This document shows, piece by piece, positions 23,077 to 35,200 of a stretch of DNA of 64,000 bases. The notes under the pieces are model-generated. The model saw nothing but the letters and a program-made list of their open reading frames with translations, was not told where the DNA came from and did no database searches. Numbering within the stretch: position 1 is the first letter of the stretch; every line of letters begins with the position of its first letter. This DNA is from Chaetoderma sp. LZ-2023a (Eukaryota; Mollusca; Caudofoveata; Chaetodermatida; Chaetodermatidae), in the NCBI GenBank assembly GCA_034401795.1, contig CM067370.1, positions 63,079,254 to 63,143,253 on the forward strand. The letters run 5' to 3'. The translations under genes and the position numbers were made by a program.

Positions 23077-24609
23077 TACAATCCCCAGTGGGCAAAGCCT
23101 GTGATTTAGCAAACCCTTAATATGTTCAATTACATTTAGACATGCAACATTTCTTCATATATGTATACAAGTTACAACATAGAAAACAATATAATGTCTT
23201 ATTTTAATATTTTAACTCTAACTGATGCATTCCACATATCTCATTCAAACTTTCAAAGCAACCAATATAGGAGGAACAGTGAATTATTTGAAATTAATCT
23301 GACTGGAAGGTATTGCTGCATTAGCCAGGTCTTGAGAAGAAACCAATCCAGTGTTCTGTCCACACCGGTCAGCATCAGAGAAAATAGTTACTAAGCATCT
23401 GAGAAAATAATTACTAAACACCCGAGAAAATGGTAAGCATCAGAGAAAATTCTTGTGCATCCATCCATGTTTGTTGGTACTGACCAGTGACCATATTTTC
23501 AGCTTTCAAGAAGTGTGGAACATACCAAAGATAGGTCAGGGTGGCTTTTATACGGTTTACTGAACATGTAGTAACAGTCTGTATTTTCAAGACCAAACTG
23601 TATAGATGCAATATTATTAACTCACCTGGTCAGAATGGCCATGTGAGCTGCTTATGCCATGGTGACCATTCGCCCGTCAACAATTTTTTTGGCAGCCATC
23701 TGGGAATTTTTTTTAATTTACCACAAGGCTATAAAATGCTACTACTACTTACTCAATGGCTCGATTTCGACAAAACTTGGGTGGACTGATCCTGGGGCAA
23801 GAGGAAATCAACATATCAACTGAGAATTTTGATTGGTCAATTTTTTTACAGCCATTTTTGATTTTCTGAAAACTCCAGAAATCCTATCTCCTAAGTTTTT
23901 TCACGTTGCAGATTTTCATCAAATTTGGCTAGGAGGATCTTATGGCCGTAGGCTTCAGAATTTCTATTCAGCGACCGCCTTGGATTTTCAGAAAATTGTC
24001 TAGAATCCTTTAAAACGCCACTTCAGGCCTACAGCATATCAAACATCAATTTTGAATGGTCAATTTTTTGGTGGCCATCTTAGATTAATCACATATGGCT
24101 GGAAGGATCCTATGACGATAGGTTTCAAGAAATCAAACAAGAATTTTAATTGGTGAATTTACTTTTGGCAACCATCTTGAATTTATTTATCGTGTATTTA
24201 AATAAAAAATGGTTCAAATGGTGAGCATCACAGGCCATGTTCTTGTAATTTATATGCTAAAGATGTCACATGTCAAAAAAAAAAATTTCCACCATGTTCG
24301 CTGAAAAAACTTGAAATTCATTAAAAAAAATTCTTGTTCATGCCAGATCTCTTGTCCGTGTCAAATCTCTTAAAGTTCTGAAGTTCTCATGCCAGTGACA
24401 ATCTTTCAGTGTAGGGGGGGGGGGGGGGTGCAGTATCATGAATTCATTCTTCATAGTCTGAATGTGCCTTGTGAGATCTGTTGCACGATGGCTTGTTAAC
24501 ATGCCTGATCCTCAAGAGTGTCTTAAAAATATTGTCCATGAAGACGTTCCATCGAATCATTATATCCGTTTTATGCAGCTTATTACTGTATAAATTTGTT
24601 AAATTTCAG
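23077..24609. other. Upstream intron of the MNT gene: dispersed repeats only
   Basis: 23630-24200 belongs to the same diffuse repeat family as 46340-47489 and 53877-54320 (starts TCACCTGGTCAGAATGGCCA, contains 'gccatct' phrases). A 13-base-class G run sits at about 24413. No upstream MNT exon is recognised here. Confidence 0.6.
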
Positions 24610-24651
24610 TGCTGGTACAAGAGAGACGCATAATAAGCTGGAGAAGAATAG
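24610..24651 (+). CDS. MNT: MNT exon: basic region (42-nt microexon)
   Basis: The acceptor is TTAAATTTCAG before 24610 and the donor is GTGAGA after 24651. It encodes AGTRETHNKLEKN plus two bases of an Arg codon completed by the next exon. GTRE-HNKLEKNRR is the MNT basic region. Begins with the third base of a codon. Confidence 0.9.
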
Positions 24652-27600
24652 GTGAGAGAGTCTTACAGACAGAGTTCAATGAACCTTTCCAGTTTGTGCT
24701 AAGCCCGGCCCACCTCTAGCTAATGTCTGCCCACACCTCACTTGGGTTGGGATTGATTGATCCCTGAACTCACTGACTATCAATTTCCAGAAAACTATAC
24801 AGATAGGCTGTTAAATATTTTGAAACTAATTTTACTGGGTGCCAACAGCTCCCAGTTAAATTAGTTTCAAAATATTCAACTGAATATTTATTAAATAGTA
24901 CATACAATACAGACATACAATTCGTACAACAACGCATAGTCCATCTTCAATTTTACTTTCGTGACACTTATCTACGTCATTCGTGACATCGTAATGATGT
25001 CATTGATTAATGATGTCATTCTACACATGATGGATGGATAAAGTGGAAAGGTCTATTGATTAATTTGAGTAATTTATTCATTGGATCACGATGTGTATTT
25101 AGCTGGATATTAGAATAATTTGGAAGACAGGGTGACCTCTGTTTGCTGGACATATTCCTGTTTTAATAATTACAGGACAGGCAGCTCTAGGATGTATTTC
25201 TAGACACTTCTGGCCATCGATTTGTCTGGTCTGAATTTTAGTGCTTTTACAGTGTTTGGAGTCTTGTCTAGACACCTTTTCACAGCTGAATTTTTGTCAA
25301 GCCTTATACGCGAAGCATAGGATGGCTCGACATAGCGATCCAAATGGAGTGCAGATAAATGTTAAAGTATTTCAATGTACATTTTGTCATTTAATTCATC
25401 AAGGGATTATCCGATCTCAATAAAACTTTACAGATTTGTTCTATACCATCATCGCATCCAGTCTACATCATAATCAAAATAATTTTCAAATGCTTACAGA
25501 ATGCTTGTTTATCAAGAGGTATGCTTATTATAAGAAATCCTTATTTTACGACACTGCCACACATGTGTGATATGGAGACAACCTAAAAGGCTCGACACGT
25601 GGATGCAGTTCATCTAGTTTATGAATTTTTCACGAAAAACTGATGATGAGTCTCATGTCTGACATAAAAAGTTGTAGGCTAAAATCTTACTAAATTGCTG
25701 TGAGGTGTATCAAATGTGATACTATTGTTATTTGCTTTGAAAAGTAATAACTTGACGTTGAAACTTATTTTTACAAAGTTATACAACATGTAACTAACTA
25801 TATAAAATATTCTCTTCTCTCTTGTAGGCGCGCACAGTTGAAAGAATGCTTCGATATGCTAAAAGGCCAGCTACCGAATATGGACCATATAAAAGCATCT
25901 AATTTATGCATTCTGAGGGCGGCACTAAGAAGTATACAGGTAACTGAGTTACAAGACCCTAGCACCAGGCAGTCGTTGTCAGTTTCTCGTCTCTCAAACT
26001 GCTGCTTGCCTATCACAAGAGTTCATGTTCACAAGATTTAGGCACACATTTGTACCTCATCCTATTCACGAGGTCATCAGTGCCGTACTATTAAATCATT
26101 AATGCATCCCTCTGGGTATCCACCTCCCACTCAGGACATGAAATTGTACTAGTTTAGCCCTTACTGGGCTGAATCTATCAATTAATGCATTTTAATACAG
26201 AGCGGCTATCTCCCATCGCTATAAAGTCATAGTTACTGTGCATGATTTCCATGGTTGGCTGTTTTATTTAAAGCAATTAAATAAAATCAGATTTGCTAAA
26301 GTTTTTAGTCATTCAACCCGAGCTTAGCTAGTATGATACATTGAAATATTTTTTTCAAAGTAGCTATTTTGGATTTCACATCAAGCGCTGCATCTTATTC
26401 TTGTTACCTTATTATCCCCTCACTTCCCCCCCCCCCCCCCCAATATATATGTATGTGTGTATATAGCATTTGCTTTGTCCATCTGTTTGCTACTTTGTCC
26501 ATCTGGGCTTTCATTTAATAAACTTTAGTTGTGAAAACAATCTTGTCATGCTTATAAGACAGTTCAGAAACAAGCCAAAATGATCTTATAGAAAGAAGCC
26601 CAAATAGTGAAGATTGGAATGCCATATCTTTCCAACAGAGATGGTATTTCTTCTGTCAATAACTGTTTTTATCTATCTCCACACGCACGCACGCACGCAC
26701 GGGCTTAAGCACAAGCCATTTAGCTTTAAAAAAAATAGCTTAAACACAAGCCCTCCCTGTTTCAAAAGTGCTTAAGCACAATCACGAGCCCTTTGCAAAG
26801 GGTTTAGCCCAAGCCCTTAAGCACCTTTGAGAAAATTACATAGCCAATTGTTAATTCTGTTTGATTTAAGGGTTGGTCAGCAACCTCTTATACTATTAGA
26901 ATAAACAGCAATTAGTAACTAGCATGTAAAGGAAGAGGGGAAAAGCTAGATGTACATTCATGAATTCCAAGTCTTATTGATTACACCCATGAGATTTCAG
27001 TTTCTCATTTTCAAATCAAATAGACAGATCGATCGATAGACTGTTGTATTATATGTTGAAATTAACTTGCCTGAAATATGTTGGTGACATAGATAAACAA
27101 CTTCCAATGAAGTTATTTTCAAAATGTTCAGCAAAATATTCCATACAACATAAAGCATTTCTCATCTGTTCTGTAAGATCTAGCCTTGTACTGGTCAAGT
27201 CTACCAAAATGGCCGCTGCAGTGGTCTTAAGAAATGTCCATTTGTAGACAGAGGCTATTTTTATACCCCGTAAAAAAATTTTGCGGGGTATTATGTAATG
27301 GCGCCGTCTGTGCGGGCGGGTGGCAGAGTGGTTTCTGAATGATAACTCTGATACCGGTTGTCGGATCGAAATCGATGATGATCCGAAATCCAAGATGGCT
27401 ACCAGCCACCGGCGGCCATCTTGAAAATTGGTTTCCGGATGATAACTCAGTTACCGTTTGTCGGATCGCATTGAAACGTCATGGAGTGGTTGGAACAGGA
27501 CTGGGGAAGAAACCTATCGAAATTTACAGTGATCGGAAATCCAAGATGGCCGGTAGCCATCTTGAAAATTGGTTTCTGGATTATAACTCCGTTAACATTT

Positions 27601-29179
27601 ATCGGATCGCTTTGAAACTTCATAGAATGGTTGGACTAAGTCTGCGGAAGGAAGAAACCTATCGAAATCGATGCTGATCCGAAATCCAAGATGGCCACCA
27701 GCCACAGGCGGCCATCTTGAAAATTGGTTTCCGGATGATAACTCTGTTACCGTTTATCGGATCGCTATGAAATTTCATAGGGTGGTTAGACTACCTCTTG
27801 GTAAGAAACCTATCGAGATTGACAATAATACGAACTCCAAGATGGCTGCCAGCCACCGATGGCCAGCTTGAAAATTGGTTTCCAAATGATAACCGTTTAT
27901 CGGATCCCTTTGAAACTTCATAAGGTGGTTGGACTAGGTGTGGAGAAGAAACCTATCGAAATTGATGATGATCCAAACTCCAAGATGGCCGCCATCCATG
28001 GGCTGCCATCTTGAAAGTTAGTTTCTGGATTTTATTTATTGGATCACTTCCTACGGTCGTTGGAATATGGCTGGTGAAGAACCGTATCAAAATTTACGAT
28101 AATCCGAAATCTCATATGGCTGCCAGTCAGTGGCAGGCATCCTGAAAATTGGTTTCTGGATGATACCTCATTGACCATTTAACGGATCGCTTTGACACTT
28201 CATAAAGGTGACTGGTATGATGGGGCTGAGGAAGAAATAAATATTTTCAGATAGCTCTCATTCATTGGTTTGTCATCATGGCGGGGTATTATGCGCCGTT
28301 TTGCGGAGCTCTTGTTTAACGTTTACTACTGGATCGATTCTAGTGGTACATTTTATTCTACAAAATTGTCTTCTCTTTAACTGCACATTGGTATTTTATG
28401 ACCATATTTTACCAAAGGGTTAATTATTTCCTTGAAAAATATCTTAATTTCAAGGCAGCCATACAGGAAAGTTGTAGAATTTTTCAAAAATAATTTGACA
28501 GGAAGTCATAGTACTGCTGGCAGCAACATAATAATTTCTAAATTTTTGACAGTCGTGTCGTGTAAAGAAATTAATTTATCAGGTCTGTATGATTAAATTG
28601 CTAAGATTCTAGTGACAGAGCTAGAGCAAGAGAGGGGCAGTGAGGAGTGGTGGGAGCTTACATTAACTCTTACCACTGATGTTAACCTTTTACATTTTCA
28701 AATTAAATTAAAAGATGAACTGGTGGTCGTTTTTCAAAATTTTTTGTTGAAGAATGGTGCTGTCTACGACAGCAACGTCGTCCACTAAAATTGTTGAAAA
28801 TTGTATACCAGATTCTTCGCTGTCAAGCTAATAAAAATAAAAAGAATTTTAACATCAGAGTGGTATGGGTTAAAAGAACTCATATTCAGTAGCATATTGC
28901 ATACATCTGTATAATTACAAGACAGACATTGGGATAGTTCTGGCTACAGGATGGCTGGCAGGGATGTGTGAAATTCATTCTTGAATTGACCAGTTAAGGT
29001 GAGCAATAATGGTCAGTTATTTACAGTTAACACCACCAATCATTCAGTCTATATCATTCTGAATTTTCAGAATGCTGATGGCAATGAAGCTAAATCCTGG
29101 CCTTGTTGAATATCTTGAAAGGAAATTGACTGTAACTTGCTTTCAAACTATTCAGAGATGTGTGTGTGTGTGTTGTGTG

Positions 29180-29217
<38 letters not shown>

Positions 29218-32200
29218 ATCTCTCTTTTAACCAGCTTGAGAGACATACTGGTTAACAATTTATGTTTAAGCAAAGTGCATTTGGAGTAAAATGTGTTAAT
29301 GATTTGCAGTTCTACAGTGTACATGCATGAGAGGCCAGATAAAAAAAATTATATATGTGTATAATGTAGAAAATGGCATGCTGACCATTTTGTAACTAAT
29401 TCGATCAAGATCAATCTCAAAATTTCAAAATATTTAATAGGACACTGTTTATGTTTCATAAAATAATGAATACATGAAATTAGGCAGTTTCATTCAGAAT
29501 TAAAAAAATAATGTTTACAGGTTGGCTTGTGAAAGCTATTAATGATTTGTCTAAAAGATATTGTTGCCTTACTTTCAGTCAAATTATCTTCAGAATAAGC
29601 AGCACAGGTTTAGCTGTATAATGTAGTAACAGCATATGTGTAGAATGATAAAGAACAATTATTTGATAACTATAAGTACTGTATTGATTCTCAGGTGAAA
29701 ATTTTAAAAAGGGCTTGAAAGCGCAAGGTTTTTTTAATGTGCTTAAACATTTTGACTAAAGGGATTAAGCACATTTCCAAGCCCTAAGCCCAGTCACGCC
29801 CTAGGTCCAAAGGGCTTCGCCCCATGCCTGCTTGAAGTTATCAAGACAGCTACAGTTTAGTTGCGATTCTTTTGAAACTTGTTCAGTGTTATCATTCCCA
29901 CCTGAACATGTGCATGCTCTATCTGTATGCCTGTACATCCCTCCATCTATCCAGAATGTCTGTCCATCCATCTCTGACAGTCATAGCTTGGTCAATGCAA
30001 CTCTTACAGTTTTGTTGCAATTTGTTTTAGCATTACCATGTATAGATGTGCATGTGCTGTCCGTATGCAAAGGGTCTGATGTGCTCCTGAGTGAGGGAGT
30101 CGCCCCTCCTTGGTAAAGAGCGGCCTCAGGAAGAGCAGGGTACCAAGTTACGGGTATGAGGCAGGTAACCTGTGCGTCTCGGGTCACCATCACTGCCAAC
30201 TGCATCATCAGCCGACGGCTTCGTGCAAAGAATTCAGCGGATCAGCGGTGCCATCTGCAAACCCTAGACTCGTGTGCAACCTGATCGTGGCCAATCTTTG
30301 TGTCCTGCTAATGGACTAGCATGATTAAAACTAAATCACAGTCATAACACCATGTCTGAGCCAAGAATTTGATGTACAGAACACTGGCCTGGTTGCTCCA
30401 GCGAAACAAAGTTGGAGTCAGCGACTGCACGACTTGGCTACTCTCAAATGTCATCCTGCTGCCAGATCGTGAATGACATTAACCATCAACACCTTCAGAC
30501 CGTGGGAGCAGCATCATCAAACACCTGCAATCCGTCGTCGCTGCAAAGTAAAGAAGTTTGCGTCTCCTCCCTTCATCTTCATCACCATCCTTTCATCCTC
30601 ATCAATTATTGACTGTGTTCACTGTCATATAATTATGTCTGAGAACTGCATACCAAGCTTCAAACATTCACTGCAGACTCCGCTTGTGTTTATTTTCGTC
30701 GTCGTAGTGGTCATACACGCCGAATCGCAGATATTGTGATTTTCACGTTTCGTTGTACTTGACTGTTTGATCGTAGCTTTTGCTGATTCATCTGCTGGAC
30801 CTCGCTGACGAACCACTGGCAGGTACTCTAACAATCGTATCTGTCAGGATTCAGCCTCAAATAATTGGAGTGCTGTTACTGCCTTCTATCGCTGCATGTG
30901 ACGTTGTCTTAGCTAGGGCAGTTGGTAGGTTTTGGCCTCGCATAATTGTATTGGTGCTACCTTCAGTCATTGCATGCACTTAGTGTAACAAACCCGTTAG
31001 ATAGGAAAAACATTTTGGCCACCACTTTTGTACCTCCAGTCTAAATTCTGGGCAAGGCGTCAAGATACGATCGTCTTCACATTTCTTTCGTTTAAACCCT
31101 TTCGGAAGACCTTGAGCAGGCAACATCCACTCGCAAATTCAGTACGTCTAGAGTAGTGCTCTAAAACTTCTCACATGGGAGCTATCCAGAACGGATCTCC
31201 TCCCCTTCTTTTCATCTGTTTTTCTTCTCTCACAGATTTTGCTGGACTTCTAAAGCTAGGTATAAGCTAGGCAAGCGTTAGTTTAGACCCTGCCTTAGAG
31301 CAGCCCGCCTCTTGCGAACTTTTTCACTTGGGAAATATTTATTAGCATTCCCCATTTTCGAGAGATCCACGTAAAAATCAGCTAGATTTGGATACTGACC
31401 TAAAGTAGCGATAAGTTAATAACCAGTGCCTAAAATAAGCTTAAAAGCTTAATAATGCAATCACCTCATGCCATAGGATGTCGGCATGCTTTATTCTTAA
31501 AGTTTAAATTTCTTCATTCACAGGGTCCGCTTAGGAATGAAGGGACATCTTTTGTATATATACATAATTTATGTTGAATGTCCTTATAATCTCTCGTAAA
31601 CTTATATATAAAACACTGGTTCCCAGAGAAGTATCATAGAATCCACGAATTAATAACCCCTGAAAAAGAACTCGATACTTGGAGGAAGTCATCCCGCCGC
31701 TGCATTCAAACCGATAGTGACAGTTTTCTCATCTCTTGGCCACAATGAAATTGGAAGGAGAGCCGCCGCTAACCAACTGGACATCTCGTTTGATGCCAGG
31801 CCCAGACAGGACATTACACCAATCTAGAGATAGGTCTCGGCTATGTTCAGATACAGCTAGACCAAAATGCAGCAGCTGCTTCTGGTCTGCAAACGTTTAT
31901 AGGGGGACGGCTAGAGGAGCAGTGCACCAGGATGATGTGAGCGGCACGCCCACCCACCCAAGAACTGCAGTGTCTCGTCCGAGAGGACCATCAAGATCCT
32001 GGATGACTCCAACCACTTGACACCCACCATCGCAACCACAATGTCGGGACAGAGCCTGCCACCATCTAAGGCACAACTGCCACTGGTTACATATGTATGT
32101 GCATCCATCCATCTGTTTAGAATGTCTGACCGTCTGTCCATCTATTTCTGCCAATAATTTCTTGTCAACGCAACTCCTACAGTTTAGTTGGTATTCCTGA

Positions 32201-35200
32201 GAAAGTTGGTAAGTTTTAAATCTATACTGACACGTTTTTTTCACTGGTCATGTCAAAACTGGCTTGCCCTGCCCAGATCTTGATGAACCTCAGTTGTGAT
32301 CGTGTCTCAGCAAAATATCTTTATATTTCCCAGAGCTCTCCCCTAACAAACTTAAAAGTCGTCAAATGTTTCTTGTCTGAACATAATCTTGAAGAGTTTT
32401 GAACTTGCAAAAATTTGCAAATCTTTCTCAGTGGATATATTAATGGAAGATGCGGTGTCAGGATTTAATTTTTCATTGATTATTTCTTTGAAACTATTGT
32501 CTTTGTTATAAAAAAAGTTGATGGTGATGATAACTACGGTGATTATTTATTTACTAATCAAGAACACAATTTATGGATTACATATATACGATTACAGAGT
32601 TCAAACCTCGCATCTGACCACGATGACTGACAATCTCTTAAAACGATTGTACCGGGTTTCAATGAAAGTTGAATTACATTTTAAATGAACCGAAATCCAA
32701 CATAAATAAACCGATTGATATATTACATTTTACAAATAACGTGTCAACTCTTGATGTGTGTTTATCTGAAATGTTTGGTCCGGGGGAGGTAAGCTATTTT
32801 CTGATGGCACTTAATAAAAGAAGAGAGTGGCAACATAGACATCATATGCTTACATGTACTTTGCAAGGTGTTTGAGACGATAGTCTGAGACCATATTATA
32901 AACCACATGAAGATCAACTCCCTGATCAGAATGAAAACAAAAGGTCATAATAAAGGAGTAAATGGGACGTCATCAACCTGGATGAGCATCTTAAGCGAGA
33001 TTCCTCAGGGTAGTGTGCTGGGACCTGTATTATTTGTACTGTATATCAACAACCTACCAGAATCGATGACCTTTGATGAATAAATGTATGCTGATGACAG
33101 AAAGATCTAACAAATTATTGATGACAGATCAGCAAGAGATGCAGTCAGAATTATATACGCCTCAGGACTGGTCAGATGAATGGCTGCTCAGGTTCCATCC
33201 AGACAAATGCAAGTTTATGACTGGGCAGAAAGCATGGAGATATATAGAGAGACTATGGAATGAGGCAATCCGGGTGAGCTGCTAGATCACTAACTGAGTG
33301 GAGTGATCAATAAGAGGGACCTGAGCATTAATATTATGAGCAGGTGAACCTTCGGATAGCATGCAAATAAAAGGGTTACAAGGAGACAAATCATGGGGAT
33401 TATCTGGTGATCGTTTATATACCTAGATTGATAACTTGAACCAGCTGTACATGGTATTGGTGCAACCACATTAAGTATGTGAATGCAGTATGGCACCCAC
33501 TTATGAAAAAAGATGCAGTCGAGAATGCACAGAGAAGAGCTGATAAACTGATCCCGGGGTTAAAGGACACAGACTGAAGCTACCGTCGGCTTTCGATCTG
33601 CTCAGAGGTGATAGAGAAGTACAATGTTAACAGGTATGTATGACAGCGAGGTGTGCTCACACCCCGCTGAGAGAGTTCAGTACCACCCGAGGACACAACC
33701 TTGAGACCCATACTTAGACAAAATAGTTTCTGTATCTGTGTAGCTGTACAAAGGAACACTGCATGAAGAAGATGTGAAGGCCCTGACAGTGAAAGCATTA
33801 TAAGCATGTTTGGACAGACAATGGACAAACCAGGAAAGGATCTATAATTTGGTGGCATATATTTGCCAAAGTTATATCCCCTAAAAGTCTTAATTTGTCA
33901 AAATTTACTTGACCGATCCAGATATCAGAAAGTTTTGTACCTACACTTACAATGTTTTATTCATTGGATCTCTTAGCGAAATCTGTCCATGTTCTCTCAA
34001 GTTATCCCTTGAAAAACTATTGAAAATATTTTTTCCGCTGAATAACCTAAAAATGCATAAATTTAGTAAAAGTTTGGTACATGTAGATAAAGATGTTACA
34101 GGACATCGCTTGTAATGTTGTTTCAGCGCGATAAGTTCTCCGATCAATACTCACCATTCTATTACCTCTGATACAAGCTGTCTTGGATAGCTGGCCCTAG
34201 GACTATAGACTTAGTTAGCTTTACCGGCTCCTGGAACCGGGTACTCGGCTCCCAACAGCCGAGTACCTGTTTACCATGAAGCTCATTCTTGTTTGCATAG
34301 CAACAAGCGCTACATGCTTTTTTGCAGTTGGAAGTTCTTTGGCTTTTATTACAGTTTCTAAGTCTTCTCTGTAATAGTGATAGCTTTGTGCGCTCTCTAA
34401 GGATTATATTGGATTACCATGGAAGGAGCCGATGATATCCAGTTCTTCAAAATTTCGTCTGTGTCGCATGTTCCAATTTCTGACCCTGACTCTGGGACGT
34501 GTGTTAACAACGAAATATGCCAGATTGGTCGCCTTCCTTTAACCCCAACAGGCGATCGGCAGATACGAAATAAGTTTTGGCTATACGGTGTTTAACACGA
34601 AAATCGACTGACGTCATTCTCCGTATGATCCGAGCGGGTGACGTCACACCCGAGTTATCTCGGATGTTTATGTGAAGAAAATGTTTCATTAATTCGCGCA
34701 TCTGATTATGGGTGCTTCTGTGCTTCACGCATTCTGGGTGCTGCGTACTGTAATTGGTACCAGAAAAAGTTTGGAATTTTCTAGTTTTGCGTGTTATCAC
34801 CATCTGTTTGCAATAATCGGTGGTTTCAAAATTCTTGATTTAGATGTGTGGTCTGCGGTTTTAGCGTGTTCTACAGCAGTTTGTTTACATTTTGCTATTT
34901 CTTCGCATATCGTTTTGGCCTTCGTTAGGAGTATAATTTATATTGATTAGTAAATGTACCTCGAATGCTATGCGATATGGTTCCTGGTTCCGTTTATACA
35001 TCCTGCATGATCAGTATATGGGTGTATATTGCCCGCTTCGTTCTTGTCATCATAATCAATGCGATCTTTGCTGTAACGTTGCGGGGTGGGGTGCTGGAGG
35101 GTTAACATTAATTTATTGTCAAATTTATTTGAAAATTATTTGTCTGCCTTCCATTCCTGTTTCGTTCCGCCTGTTTATTGTAGGCTTGTGCTTATTTATA

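Noticed and set aside
23161-23394. 77-codon ORF as an upstream MNT exon
   Set aside because: Lies in repeat-C-like sequence and shows no MNT character.
27268-28316. Tandem array as a CRISPR
   Set aside because: Units are ~150 bp, diverged, no spacer structure, and the genome is eukaryotic.
30099-32050. Short GC-richer ORFs (30412-30612, 31736-32020) as genes
   Set aside because: No recognisable domain, no splice context, embedded in repeat-rich intron.
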